Made by a program: the position numbers and the translations under genes. Shown piece by piece: positions 23,425 through 34,113 of a stretch of DNA of 64,000 bases. A model generated the notes under the pieces. It was not told the origin of the DNA and did no database searches. It saw nothing but the letters and a program-made list of their open reading frames with translations. This stretch comes from Beta vulgaris subsp. vulgaris. Lineage: Eukaryota; Streptophyta; Magnoliopsida; Caryophyllales; Amaranthaceae. The stretch lies in the NCBI RefSeq assembly GCF_026745355.1, contig NC_079206.1:9448031-9512030 (forward strand), given 5' to 3'. Positions within the stretch are counted from its first letter, which is position 1; every line of letters begins with the position of its first letter.

Positions 23425-24137
23425 TTAGCCGGCTGAAATGATATTTTTGTGATTGTTTTAAGAACTTGGCTTATTCTTTTACTCTCTGTGAATGTTTCAT
23501 AATTTGTTCTCTTCTGATTGGGTTTAAAGTGTACTGCATTGGGGAATTCATGGTCAAAGCTACTGATATTAAGAGTTGAAGGCGTAGAGTGCTTCTGATG
23601 GAGTGGAGATTATTTTTAAGTTTTTGTTGAATGATGCAGCTGAGCTGTCTGATGAAATGCTGCTTAGAATCCAAATGAAAGATCTTTGTGTTAGGATGTT
23701 GATGACTGATGGGTTGGTCCAGATAGAGTACTTTTTAGCTGAAGTCAATATGGAAAGCAAAGAAACTGAAAAGGCTCATATATTATTGCTTTGGTTGGTG
23801 GGGCTACTGCAAGAAGAGAAGTACTACGTGATATCACTTTAGCCTACAACTAATACTAAGTGATAGCCCTTACTAACTGATTCTTATAAACTTAAAACAA
23901 AAGATTCAGTGTCTTAAATTTTCCCAACAGTGGAATCAGAATTATGTTTGCCGGGTTAGCACTTGATTATCAATTTATCAGACACCTCTTACATCAGCAT
24001 CTCTTCCCCAGTTGGTTTGTTGGAATTTCCAACAAGAATCAACTGTGTCTTTATTATCTCTGCAGTGTTGTCATGAGATTTGACAACTTTTTTGTGTGAA
24101 ATTAGCAGTAAACATGTATAATGGCCATTTATTTGTG
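23425..24137 (+). other. Unassigned, one 79-codon open frame
   Basis: An open frame at 23603-23842 (no ATG at its 5' edge) reads ELSDEMLLRIQMKDLCVRML and continues to EEKYYVISL. It looks protein-like in composition, but I cannot name a family. It could be an exon fragment of a lost gene. Everything else here is non-coding. Confidence 0.3.
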
Positions 24138-24146
24138 TATATTTTT

Positions 24147-25060
24147 GGAAATTTTAACTAGAATAATACAAACTTTGGCCGGTTCTCCCAAAATAATACA
24201 ACCTTTTGAGAATTTTTAATAATACAAACTACGTACCAACTTTTCCTAGAGTAGGACAAAATTGGATGCAACTTGATATATCCTGGACACGTGTCACTAT
24301 TTTATTGGTTGGTTTTTCAATTTTAATTTAAACGAAAAAACAAAAAAACCTTTTTTTTTTTTTTGCTTTTCTCTCTTCCTCCTTTCCCTCCAAATCAAGA
24401 TACTCGACAGATCTCGTTTCAACAGAACTTCCTCCCCCGTTCCCTTCACCAAGCAATGTGGGGACTCCAACTGTCACACCATCACCGGTAGACTCATCCC
24501 CCCCACTTAATACAAGTGTACCACCCCATTTCCCACCAGCATCTCATCTTTCAACTCCACTGCCCACAACAACCAGTCCCCCAATTAGTTCACCTCTAAG
24601 TGTAGTCGTCTCACCACCATCATCACGAACCAACCCACCACAAGTTTGCCTTCACCACCTGCATTATCTAGCCCAGAAGCCGTGGAAGAGGGCGGAGGCG
24701 GAGCACAAGCAGCGGGGGTGGGCTTGGAAGGGGAATGTAGATTGGAGGGGATGAAGGGGGAGGGAGAAGCGTGGAGGGATGCGCGACGAGTGGAGGGAGA
24801 GTGTGCGGCGGGGAGGAAATTTCGATCTTGTTGATGTTGGATTGGGGAGGTGGAATGGAAGGGGGTGGGACGGAGGGAGGAAGAGATTTTAAATTCTTAA
24901 AATTCTTTTTGAAATTTCTGTTTACCATTTACAGGTTTCAATTTAGATTGACCTACTCTAGGAAAAGTTGATATAAAGTTTGTATTACTTTGAAAAATGC
25001 AAAGGTTGTAACATTTTGGGAGAATCGACAAAAGTTTGTATTATTTAAGTTTAATTTTCC
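24147..25060. mobile_element. Pack-MULE-like element
   Basis: A 914-bp element whose ends share about 110 bp of inverted similarity (AATAATACAAACTTT, TTCTCCCAAAAT, CAACTTTTCCTAGAGTAGG). The flanks give a 9-bp duplication with two mismatches, TATATTTTT (24138-24146) and TATTCTTTT (25061-25069). Long TIRs and a 9-bp TSD are Mutator features. The core carries a proline/serine-rich coding fragment instead of a transposase. Confidence 0.75.
24401..24655 (+). pseudogene. Captured Pro/Ser-rich (extensin/PERK-like) fragment
   Basis: One open frame inside the Mutator-like element reads LVSTELPPPFPSPSNVGTPT, then SPPLNTSVPPHFPPASH and SPPISSPLSVVVSPPSS. Such sequence is typical of the extracellular N-terminal region of proline-rich extensin-like receptor kinases or of extensins, which contact the cell wall. 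There is no ATG, signal peptide, membrane segment or kinase domain, so it is a fragment. The downstream GGGGAAGG-rich half may be a low-complexity inverted relic. Family assignment is compositional. Confidence 0.45.
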
Positions 25061-25069
25061 TATTCTTTT

Positions 25070-27821
25070 TGTGTATCTCTGGAAAGGATGGATAATCTAT
25101 CTGTCTCGACCAGATTTGTTGTGAGAGAACATAGTAGTTGGCAATTCAGAGGTATGTCTATAGTTAATATCTTGTATACCCGTTTTCATTTATTCGTCCT
25201 TTTAGCTTGTGGTAAGGTAGTAAGCGTACAAATTAATCATCCTCAAAGGGTGTAATTTCCTTTGGCATGGCCTAAAGCACTGAGGATCTTTGTTGTGCTT
25301 GTCAATATGGACTTGGTACAGAAATATTGAAAAATATTGTTCAAGGGAGGAATGTAGTCTATGGAAAGAAGGGTTTAATCATGTGGCTATAAAAGGGGAT
25401 AGGTTAAGGATCTTTGTGACTGCAGAGGAAGGAAAGGCTTATTATAAAGTATCATAGGAACAATTTCAATCAGGTGTTGGTTTCCACTTCTGCTTTTAAT
25501 CTTACTACTAATTTTTCTTTGATGAAGCTGAGTCCTGGGTGAAAATGGAGACTAGAATGTGATTTTTTTTAACTAATAGAAGGAAAAATCCATCCATGTG
25601 TGTAGAGTTCAAGCAAGAAAAGAATGCAGAGTATAACACCACGGAGCAGATATTATAGTCACCTCCAAAGAAATAAGAGCATTTATTGTAGTTGCTGTTG
25701 ACGGAGCTAAAGCATGGAGAGAGGAGAGGGAGTTTTTGAGAGAACTTGGGGAGAAACTCAAGCTGTTGAGGATTTTTCACTCTGTCCTCCAAGCTTCTAA
25801 GCTATACTCTTGCATACATTGTAAACAGCGTAAGACCAATGAGTACAAAAAATTTGATGCCTCTTAATGAAGCTTGCCACAAGGAAAAGTCAATGAAGCA
25901 TATTACATTTGTTGGCTCAGCTTATTCATCAACCTCACATGTGAACTGAATCCCACATAATGGTTATGTTTTAAATTGCTTATACTAGTGATCAATTAGG
26001 GGGATATATGGTAATTTTACTAGGTAAATGTATTAGGCAGAAGGTCATTCTGAAACATAGTAAAGGTCAACAACTTCCTCATGGTCTCATCAGAGATAAA
26101 GAGACCAGTTAAAGTAACACAGCGACTTAAGCTTATGAGCAAATCCAAGATAGTGAAATTGTGATCTTAGAATTTCTGTGTAGACAGTTTTGGTTATATA
26201 ATAGCCAGTTGTCAGTATCAAATTATAAGTTTTAGTCTTCTTTTCATGGGTATTTATTTAAGTTCTTAATTACTATCTGGTGGATATTGCTTAAGGCCTA
26301 TGAGCTATAGTGTAGAAGTGTCAAGGATTTGTTCCCCAGACCAGAAAAGTGTATGCCTGCAACAAAAAAGTAATATTTCATGTAGGTTGTGGGATGAGGT
26401 GGGTTGTCCACCTGCTTCTTTAGATCATTTACAGGTCCAGTATGTGAGTTTGGGAAGGTATACCCAATTTGTACCTCTGCTGTTGGTGATTTGGCTGGAG
26501 AGGATAAGATCCTTTCAGGATTGCATCCTGTTAGGCTTCTTTGTTTTAAGTACGTTGTGATCTTACCTTCTCTCTTGATTGGTGCTTATTGAGGCTTTCC
26601 TTTCCCATGTCTATCTCAGATGTAATACATGTAACATGATTGCTCTTTACCCCCGTTTTGCTTGATTTTGAAAGTGGTGTATATGCATTTTGGTTGACTG
26701 TCGTAGACTTATTGGGAGAGAATAAAAAGAAGTTCTATATAATGGCAGTGAGATGTGGATCACAAGGTGAAGTGTGTCACAAGCAGAGAAGAATGACGTG
26801 ATCACCTAGATATCCTGCTCTTTCTGGAATGTGCTTTAATCTAATGAATATCCTGCTGCTTTTGTTTTGGAGTGAGTTTCACATTTTCTGCAATATATAT
26901 CTTGTACTGCTCGTGTATCATTGTAAGTATTAATTAACTAACCTCAAGTCAATTTATCTTTTGTAGTTGATAGCTGGTGTTTGAGATGAGATGAGACGAG
27001 ACTTAGAAAATAAACTCTTTTGTGTATGTATGAACTATGAACTATGAACTAGTACCATCTATGTTGATGTTGTGTTACTCTTAACTCTTTATTTTGTGTT
27101 TATGCATCTGTACTAGCTCTTTTGTGTATGTATGAATAGCTAGTACCATGTATGTTGATGTTACGTTAAACTCTTATTTAGTGTTATGCATATGTACAAA
27201 GGTATATAATTCTTTTCCACACTCCTCAGTTTTCACCCACATAATATAATTATTTTGAACCGCACATTTGTAGAGAAAAAATTTAAATAGAGAGGAGAAA
27301 TTGTGTCATATATGCTCACTAATGGGCTTGAGATTGGCATACAGGTCAATGCAAAGCGCACATATGTATACACACTAACATACATGCACACACGTGTCTA
27401 TATATATTTAAGTGTTTGTAATGTGAATAGCACATGCAAATAGTCTTTAAAAATCAGAAATATAATTTCTGTGTCCTTGCAGCTCCATCGATTTTAGGAC
27501 AATGTTCCCATGTTCAAATGTTGAGTCATTACGTGTTTGACACTTGACAGTTTATCTTGTACCGACTCTCATATCCTTGTCCAAGTAAGATAGCCTTGAT
27601 GGGTTCTTGTTTCCATTCTTTCTCGTTTTTGTTTTTTGGTTTTGGGGTCAGGGGTTGCATTGGGCAGTACTGGATAGAACCATTTCATGTTTGTTACAAA
27701 GATAGAGTTTTGATGATCCAACCACTACGTATATTGCTGCTTGCTTCAAAGCTTCTAAACCTAGAATCTGTATATGGAAGTTATTATAAAGTATAGTTTA
27801 ATTTTAACATCCATGACTGTA
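25070..27821. other. Intergenic between Pack-MULE and HD-Zip gene
   Basis: No gene recognised. Open frames at 25508-25792 (-), 26300-26592 (+, two overlapping) and 27557-27796 (+) lack supporting motifs. The 26404-26560 frame (CEFGKVYPICTSAVGDLAG) is the most protein-like and may be an exon relic. A tandem duplication of about 110 bp lies at 27013-27200 (repeated CTCTTTTGTGTATGTATGAA ... TATGTTGATGTT). Confidence 0.4.
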
Positions 27822-28550
27822 TCAAGTCCAGAAATCCCACCAGTCTAATACACAATTATGCTCACTAAGATAGGTTACTTCTAGGCTGCTGTGGTTACTA
27901 AATGATGCTAATGAGCCATCTGTAGATCCTATCATGTTAATGTTTTCCTGGATGTCTATCTCCTGCCCAATCTTAAATCCTTCGGTCTTGGCCTCGTTTA
28001 AAATCTTCTCGTGATTGTAATCTTCTGGCCGAGCTACGTCCATCTGTGCTGACCCTAAAGAAACAGATTCTCCATTGCTGCTGCATGTACCTGGAGTTGA
28101 GTCAGTTGTGCTGTCTTTGGGCCATTCTTTCAAATCCTTTAGTCTCTGCAGCTGCTTAAAAGATAGAAGAATGAAGGTACATACTGGATGTTAGTACATG
28201 AATTCTTGTCTTTTTTAAGGTTAAGTTCAGATTATACGTACCTCGATGACCAAACACTGATTGTCTCTCTTAAGAGCCTCGAACTCAGAGGCGAGACTGT
28301 CATAGCGAGCTTTCAAGACGCTGTAATCATGCTCTGTCTGCTTTGACTTAGTTCGAGCTCTCCTGTTCTGGAACCAAACACTAACCTGACGTGGATCGAG
28401 TTCGAGCTGGTTAGCAATCTGCTGCTTTGTTTTTGACCCGGGCCTTGCTTCTGAGCTAAACATTGATTCTAAGGATTGAACTTGCCTGTCACTAAATCTT
28501 CTCTTGTTGTTCTTGTTTGTTTGCATATCCACTTCAGGATTAAAGTCCAT
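27822..28550 (-). CDS. Class I homeodomain-leucine zipper transcription factor (ATHB7/12-like)
   Basis: A nuclear DNA-binding protein; HD-Zip I factors dimerise through the zipper and bind CAATNATTG-type sites. Two exons, 28550-28242 and 28151-27822, are joined by a 90-nt GT...AG intron (28241-28152) and give 212 aa. The homeodomain spans about residues 16-71, with recognition helix QVSVWFQNRRARTKSKQ. The zipper has leucines at exact heptads: L79, L86, L93, L100 and L107. The acceptor after GCAG was chosen because the alternative three bases upstream would break that register. The C-terminus is acidic and ends with the aromatic motif LDWWDFWT, like the activation motif of ATHB7/ATHB12 relatives, which are drought- and ABA-responsive. 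The position after the usual WFQNRRAR reads T, where W is common. No lesions. Confidence 0.95.
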
Positions 28551-28758
28551 ACCTGTTGATCATTTGGGATTTTTGTTGTGCTTTGGCTTTGAAGTTGGCA
28601 TAACAAAATTCTGTTGCTGACAGCAATTTATAGGCTTTTGGGATATGGTGTAACTTTTGGATAAAGAGTGTAAATTCCAGGAAATTCTGGTTGTGATGGA
28701 TATAGATTATAGGTGTATTTTCGGCAATCAGTTGAATTTGTGATTGGTGTGAACCCAT
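28540..28758 (-). promoter_or_regulatory. Overlapping upstream ORF in the HD-Zip leader
   Basis: An ATG at 28758 opens a 72-codon frame (MGSHQSQIQLIAENTP...) that ends 11 nt past the HD-Zip ATG in a different frame. If the leader is transcribed unspliced, this uORF would compete with main-frame initiation. An AG just before the main ATG (CAACAG|GTATGG) could instead be a splice acceptor of a leader intron that removes it. The sequence does not decide between these. Confidence 0.35.
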
Positions 28759-28919
28759 GAATTTAGGGGTTTCACAGCATATATAATTTTTTCACTAGGG
28801 TTTGGGGCCCTTGATTGTGATGTTGGTGCGGTGTCATATGAGATTTTAGTGGAGTGAAGAATCTTGTTGGGAACTCCCTTATAAAACTGTTGGTAATCAT
28901 TTGAATTTTGATAACTCAA

Positions 28920-29849
28920 ACTTTGGGAAACCTTGGATTAAGAAATTAGTTTATGGTAAGAGCAAGTGTTTGGAAAGAACAGAAAGAGATCCATAGTGAA
29001 GGAGACTTTAGGACACTTGAAAATATGAAGTGAAAAAATGTATATGAGACGGAGGGAGTATTTGCAAATTGAATGTGTTGCTACCTATCAAGTCTTTTTA
29101 TTTTCGAATATATTACATAGGAGTAATGGTATCGCTCCCCACCTCATATCCCTGAAGTCTAGGGATTAAATCTCATGGGATTCATTTGAGGATTCCCTTT
29201 ATTCACCCTTAAATTAGTCTATTTCATCTTACCTTAAAAAAAAAATATTACATAAATGAACAAGCCTAAGATATAAAATTTTATTTATCAGGTATCTCTT
29301 TTTACTGGAGTAGATCATGCTTAGGAGAAACTACGGTCAAGCATTGTCAAATGAACTGATAACATGTGCTTAAGTTTGCATGATAGGAACTTTAATCCCA
29401 GCTCTAAGGTGTGGGGGGGGGGGGGTGGTATGTCTCTATCTCTTGAATAGAAGAAGTCAAGAAAAAGTCATGTCAAGTTTTACAGAACATTGACATTAAC
29501 AGTGTAACTTTAGAAATCAGCGGTCACTTTAAACTGAATTGATATATCTGACAATGACTCAATCCGGTTGAGCTGTCAGGTATATTGTTTTCTGAGTTAT
29601 CGACACTTGTTCCTGGTGACCCAGCAAAGAATTTGGCTCACACCTTCGTCTTCCTGAATCATGGTCCTGCCCTTAAGGACGTCCAGTTGGCGTTTCATCA
29701 TATGACTATCTGTTCATTTTTGTTTACACTTCGTTCTCTTTTGCTTATCAAGACACCTAACATTTACTACATTTTTATTTTATTTTTGATTTTCTAGGTA
29801 GATTAGATGAAGGACTCTACCAGGACAAAGTCTCTCACAAGTCAATGCG
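28920..29849. other. HD-Zip upstream region and intergenic DNA
   Basis: A lone Stowaway-like end GAGACGGAGGGAGTA lies at about 29047-29061 without a partner. AGGGATTAAATCTC near 29158 is a weak Pol III B-box-like motif. A G-run lies at 29412-29425. The frame at 29585-29797 is unrecognised. Confidence 0.4.
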
Positions 29850-30035
29850 GTTCGAGTTATGGGCTAGACACTTTTTTTTTTTGTGGGGTGGGGGGGTGAA
29901 TGGGGAGTGCAAGGGTAAGGGTAAGGGTAAGGGTAAGGGTAAGGATAAGGGTACTCTTCTCTCATAGTGCTTTAGTGGAGATTGAACGCTCAACCTGAGG
30001 TTAGAAGGTTTTGTTCTTTCCACTGGCCAAACTTG
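29850..30035 (-). repeat. SINE-like sequence with AAGGGT hexamer array
   Basis: On the minus strand TTTGGCCAGTGGAAAG (about 30033-30018) and GAGCGTTCAATCTCC (about 29988-29974) resemble Pol III A and B boxes, followed by a CCCTTA hexamer array (about 29909-29950 on the plus strand as AAGGGT). Similar head sequences recur degenerately at about 30195-30290 and 30365-30450. The hexamer is not the plant telomere heptamer. Confidence 0.4.
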
Positions 30036-30465
30036 GTGTGATTTTGTTTGTATCTGTTCAATGTACATAATGTTTTCATGGCTTATACGTGTTGCATAGC
30101 TAATTGACAACATGTTAGCATTGCTTAGACTCTCTGATAGGGCGTTAGTGAAGTTTATCTTTCATATTTTTATTAAAAAAAAATCGTTCACTGGTAATGA
30201 CTAAGATCGCTTGGTCTAGTAGTCGTAGGATCACAGGTCGCATTAGGCCGTAGGATTCATAGTCTTCCTCCTACTTTCAAGGGTGTGCTGTTGTGTTTGG
30301 GCCGTGCGTGAGGCATTGATGAAATTTTTGCTTTTTTTGTTACAAGTAAAAAATAGGTCTTTCACAATAACTAAGGTTATTTAGTCTACTTTGAATATTG
30401 TAGTTTACAGGTGCAAGGTTCTTAGTCTTCCTTCTACTATGGGGTGTGTTTTGTCAAAGCGTGGA

Positions 30466-30835
30466 TTATGCACCAGGGTGCACCATGCTCATTGTGCACC
30501 CAAAAAGAACATACCATTTATATAAAAGAACACGAGTTTTTTTCGACAAATTTTCTACTTTAAAAAAGAATATACGACTTAAAATTAAAGAACATGTAAA
30601 TCTGTATTTATAAAAGAACATAGGTTAGAATGAAAAGAACATATAGTAAATGAACATGTACGCTTAAGGTAAAAGAACATGTACCTTTTAAATTCAAATT
30701 TGAAAAAGGAATATTTAGTTGCAAAATTTAAGGAAACAAATAACAATAATTTTTTAAAATTATAGACTCTAAAAATGATAAAACTACGTAGTTTAGAAGA
30801 GGGTGCACCATGCTCTACGTGTACTTGGGTGCATG
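30466..30835. repeat. MITE-like element with GGTGCACCATGC ends
   Basis: Left GGGTGCACCATGCTCATTGT and right GGGTGCACCATGCTCTACGT ... GGGTGCAT bracket an AT-rich core with several AAAAGAACAT repeats. The terminal motif is itself palindromic. No TSD was established. It resembles the GGTGTACCATG repeats at 52.7 and 53.1 kb in layout. Confidence 0.4.
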
Positions 30836-31118
30836 TACTTATTTGCGGTGTTTTGTAAATTTGATCTGAGTTGATATGTGAGTGGTTCCATTCAATAGAG
30901 TTTCCTCTTATCGTCTGAAACTAAGATTGTGTCGCTGACAATGAGTTCACTTGATTATTTGGAAAGGATTCACATTACAGGCTTCATAATATTGCTTTTA
31001 GTTCATTGAGTCTCTTATTCTTCTCCCCACTTCATACTTCATAGGCTTGCTTGAAGCTAGATTGGATTACCAGTGGCAGGTTCAATTTAGGGTGCGTTCT
31101 CTTACTTTTATAAATTAA

Positions 31119-31527
31119 GGCCTCGTTTGGTTCACATGGGAAGTAATTTTCCATGGGAATTTACATTTCATGGGAAGTATTTTCCCTTGTTAATTTCCTA
31201 GGAATTAGACTAAGGTGTTGTTTGGTTGGAAGCTAATTCCCTTGGAAATACAAATTCCTAGGAAATACATTATGGGTGTTGTGTTTGGTTGGAGGGAAAT
31301 GGGAAAAGCATAGGAAATACAAATTCCAAGGGAAATAGAATTTCCCATGAAACATGGGAAATAACTCACCAAGCCCCCCTTGGTGAGTAATTTCCTAGGA
31401 AATGCAATTTCCTATGGTGTCAACCAAACAATTTTGTCTAATTCCTAGGAAATTAACAAGGGAAAGAATTTCCCATGAAATATAAATTCCCATGGGAAAT
31501 TACTTCCCATGTGAACCAAACGATGCC
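31119..31527. mobile_element. Palindromic Tourist/PIF-like MITE, split by a second MITE
   Basis: Left arm GGCCTCGTTTGGTTCACATG and right arm ending CATGTGAACCAAACGATGCC are complementary over about 92 bp. The element is flanked by TAA on both sides (31116-31118 and 31528-31530), the PIF/Harbinger target. Its centre is interrupted by the MITE at 31214-31432. GTTTGGTT-type ends are typical of Tourist elements. Confidence 0.75.
31214..31432 (+). mobile_element. Tourist-like MITE nested in the palindrome centre
   Basis: Starts GGTGTTGTTTGGTTGG after TAA (31211-31213) and ends CAACCAAACAAT. Rich in TTTCCTAGGAAA and CCAAGGGAAAT palindromes. It matches 31531-31751 in reverse complement along its full length, so two copies of one family sit here in opposite orientation. 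Confidence 0.75.
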
Positions 31528-31530
31528 TAA

Positions 31531-31751
31531 ATTGTTTGGTTGCCACCATAGGAAATTGCATTTCCTAGGAAATTACTCACCAAGGGGGGGCTTGGTGAGT
31601 GATTTTCCATGTTTCATGGGAAATTCTATTTCCCTTGGAATTTGTATTTCCTATGCTTCTCCCATTTTCCTCCAACCAAACACAACACCCATAATATATT
31701 TCCTAGGAATTTGTATTTCTAAGGGAAAATAGCTTCCAACCAAACAACACC
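31531..31751 (-). mobile_element. Second copy of the Tourist-like MITE, opposite orientation
   Basis: ATTGTTTGGTTGCC at the left and CCAACCAAACAACACC at the right, flanked by TAA at 31528-31530 and 31752-31754. It directly abuts the palindromic MITE, sharing its right TAA. Frames here (for example 31475-31732) are translations of the repeat, not a gene. Confidence 0.75.
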
Positions 31752-31754
31752 TAA

Positions 31755-32045
31755 GTTTCAAGTTCAATCTGTTCAGTTCTTATAAGTTCAATTTAGTTCA
31801 GGTAAGTTTCAATCAGGTCTAATCAGGTCCAACCAGGGCAATATGTTCCAATCGATCCAACTAGCTTTAGTTCAAATAAGTTCTAATCAGGTTCAATAAG
31901 GTATAATAAGTTTCAATCAGGTCTAATAAGTTATAATCAGATCAATAAGTTTCAATCAGATTTAATAAGTTGAATAAGGTCAAATTAATTCAGTTTAGAT
32001 AAATTCAGTTCAATTTAAGGTTATTTAGGTGAATACAAATTACAA
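31755..32045. repeat. Degenerate GTTCA/AATCAGG minisatellite
   Basis: Imperfect direct repeats of about 10-20 bp built from AAGTTTCAATCAGGTCTAAT and AGTTCA. Related in composition to the TTCAG-rich tract at 34570-34760 and, on the other strand, to the CTGAA arrays at 57-60 kb. Confidence 0.6.
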
Positions 32046-32708
32046 CGCATCCTTAGTCATGTTCTTCATCTCACCCTCCCAAAGAGAAGTTAGTTCCTAG
32101 AGACAATAAGTTCACTTAACGCGTATATACAGTTTATTGAAGATGTGTAAGCTATATAGTGTCTCTATGACGCGACTTGTTGGAGCTCTAATAATTCTTT
32201 GGATGAAGTCCAGAAGATTCACATTTCACTCTTCACAATGCTTTAAGCTTTTGCTGAAATTTTGCGTTATATCTTTCGGAAAAACACTTTTGAAAACAAT
32301 TTGGTGGGTCTGCTACGTAGAAAAGATGATTCTTTCCTCCATTTTTCTTCATCGTGAGCTACAAGATTTATGTAATTGTTTTGCTGTCCGTGGGGTTTAT
32401 GATAATCCTGCCTTTTTTATTTTTATGATTTTGACTTAGCCTGGACTTGTGAATAAAGGGTTTGCGATGTTTTCGTTGTTTTCTTTTTCTTCATTTTTTT
32501 TCTGAAAAGGAAAGAGCACAACTCAATGATCTTATCAAGTTGGAGGTATTTCTGCGAACCAGATTGCTGTTCTTTTGGTTGGTAGAAACAAGGATATGTT
32601 TTGTCATTTTCTTTTGTGTGAGGGACGGGCGAGTTGAGGGAGAAATAAGCAAGAAACAGCATTTGGGTACTTTAACTTTAAACACACCTTAGTGCACAAA
32701 TAGCGCAA
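32046..32708. other. Intergenic, nothing recognised
   Basis: Open frames at 32137-32439 (+) and 32423-32692 (both strands) lack start codons or motifs, and I do not support them as genes. Confidence 0.4.
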
Positions 32709-32711
32709 TTA

Positions 32712-33023
32712 GGCCATGTTTGATAAATTGTTTTTTTCATTGGTTTTTGGTTTTTCAATTTGATTAAATAACCAAAAAAAAAAAAATGTTGATTATTGAC
32801 TTTTTGGTTGGTTGAAAAGTTGCATGGAGCAACTTTTTAGATTGATTTTTGGCTTGTTGACACACAAATTTTCTAATAAACAATCAAGACTAAGAACTAA
32901 TTACCAAACACTTTGCAAACAACCAACTTAAAAAGCTGATATGACAATCATTGCTTCTGGCCAGTCAAACAAGTCTAAACCAGCGAAAAACCAACAACCA
33001 ACAACTGATTGTCAAACAACCTC
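32712..33023. mobile_element. Tourist-like MITE
   Basis: A 312-bp element starting GGCCATGTTTGATAAATTG and ending TGATTGTCAAACAACCTC. It is flanked by TTA on both sides (32709-32711 and 33024-33026). Ends of the form GG...GTTTG and a 3-bp TTA target fit PIF/Harbinger. Confidence 0.65.
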
Positions 33024-33026
33024 TTA

Positions 33027-34113
33027 ATTTTAGTCTTTACCTAAAAACTAAATATTGTTTATACTTTATACCATAACACAAGTTTTTGGTATCAATAAGA
33101 AAATGTTGTACGTCTTCATCTTAACATCAGTTTGAATCTATTTAACCTGGGTTATATTGGGTTTCATCATCAACTAGCTTATTGTGCTGGTTCAATGTAT
33201 ATAAGTACATTGAGCTTCGTGTTGGGCTGTGTCAATTCAAGTTTGAGGCCAAAGTCCATATAATTCCAGGCACAATTCAAATTTATGGGTAAGTCTTTTA
33301 ATAGACCGTCTTATATTAAGACTAATGTGAGACGTGATAATTCACACATGTTTGATTATGGTAACAGTGTAATTTAATTAAACTATAAAAATATTAACTA
33401 ATTGTAAAAAACAATTTTACCGAATAACTTATAAGGAAATTATGTTAACTAATAAATCAAAACTCATAAAAATGAATCAATAAACCATAATAATCAACCC
33501 AAAATCATAATAATCAACCTAAAACCACCATACTCATAACTCAAAATAATAACTTTTGTCCAAACCTATAACTAACAACTGAAAATCAGAGTAAACCATA
33601 ACTATTTCATATCCACCAAAGATCATATTTTATCTCGAAAATTCTAATGAATAACATGAAAACTATAACTAATAACGTGTAAACAATTACGATAACTAAA
33701 AATCAGAACTACTAATCTTAGAATATAACTATTTATCTAGAATCATAACTAATAACGTGGAAACAATTATTAATTACTAAAAACCATAATTGTTAATCTC
33801 ACAAATGTAACTATTTAACCAGAACAATAACTATTTTACCTGGAAACGATAATTAATTGCCAAAATACCATAACTACTTACCCAAAACATATACCATCTC
33901 TTTTCACTATACATGCATCATTTCTCATTTAGATACTATTTATCTATCAAAACTTTGACAATCTTTCTCTCACCATTATGTAAGATATAACAGAGTCAAG
34001 TGGGATCTAGTTGAACTTGTCTAAATGCGAGGATTTCAAATATCTATTTTTTTTTATAATTTTACTTATACACAATTATAGATATTAATGTCCAAAGAAG
34101 AGTGCTGAAGTGC
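33027..34113. repeat. AT-rich tract with ATAACTA repeats
   Basis: From about 33360 to 33900 the sequence is an irregular series of CATAACTA / AATAACGTGG / ACAATTA motifs. A block at about 33118-33163 (CTTAACATCAGTTTGAATCT ... TGGGTTATATTGGG) recurs at about 36210-36256. A copy of the AGACCGTCTTATATTAAGAC motif lies at 33303-33322. No gene. Confidence 0.45.

Noticed and set aside
28728..28919. 63-codon frame (QNSNDYQQFYKGV...) as an HD-Zip N-terminal exon or uORF
   Set aside because: It opens on TTG, not ATG, and no splice joins it in frame to the homeodomain exon.
29905..29952. AAGGGT repeats as an interstitial telomere tract
   Set aside because: The unit is a hexamer; the plant telomere unit is the heptamer TTTAGGG. 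It is a short microsatellite.
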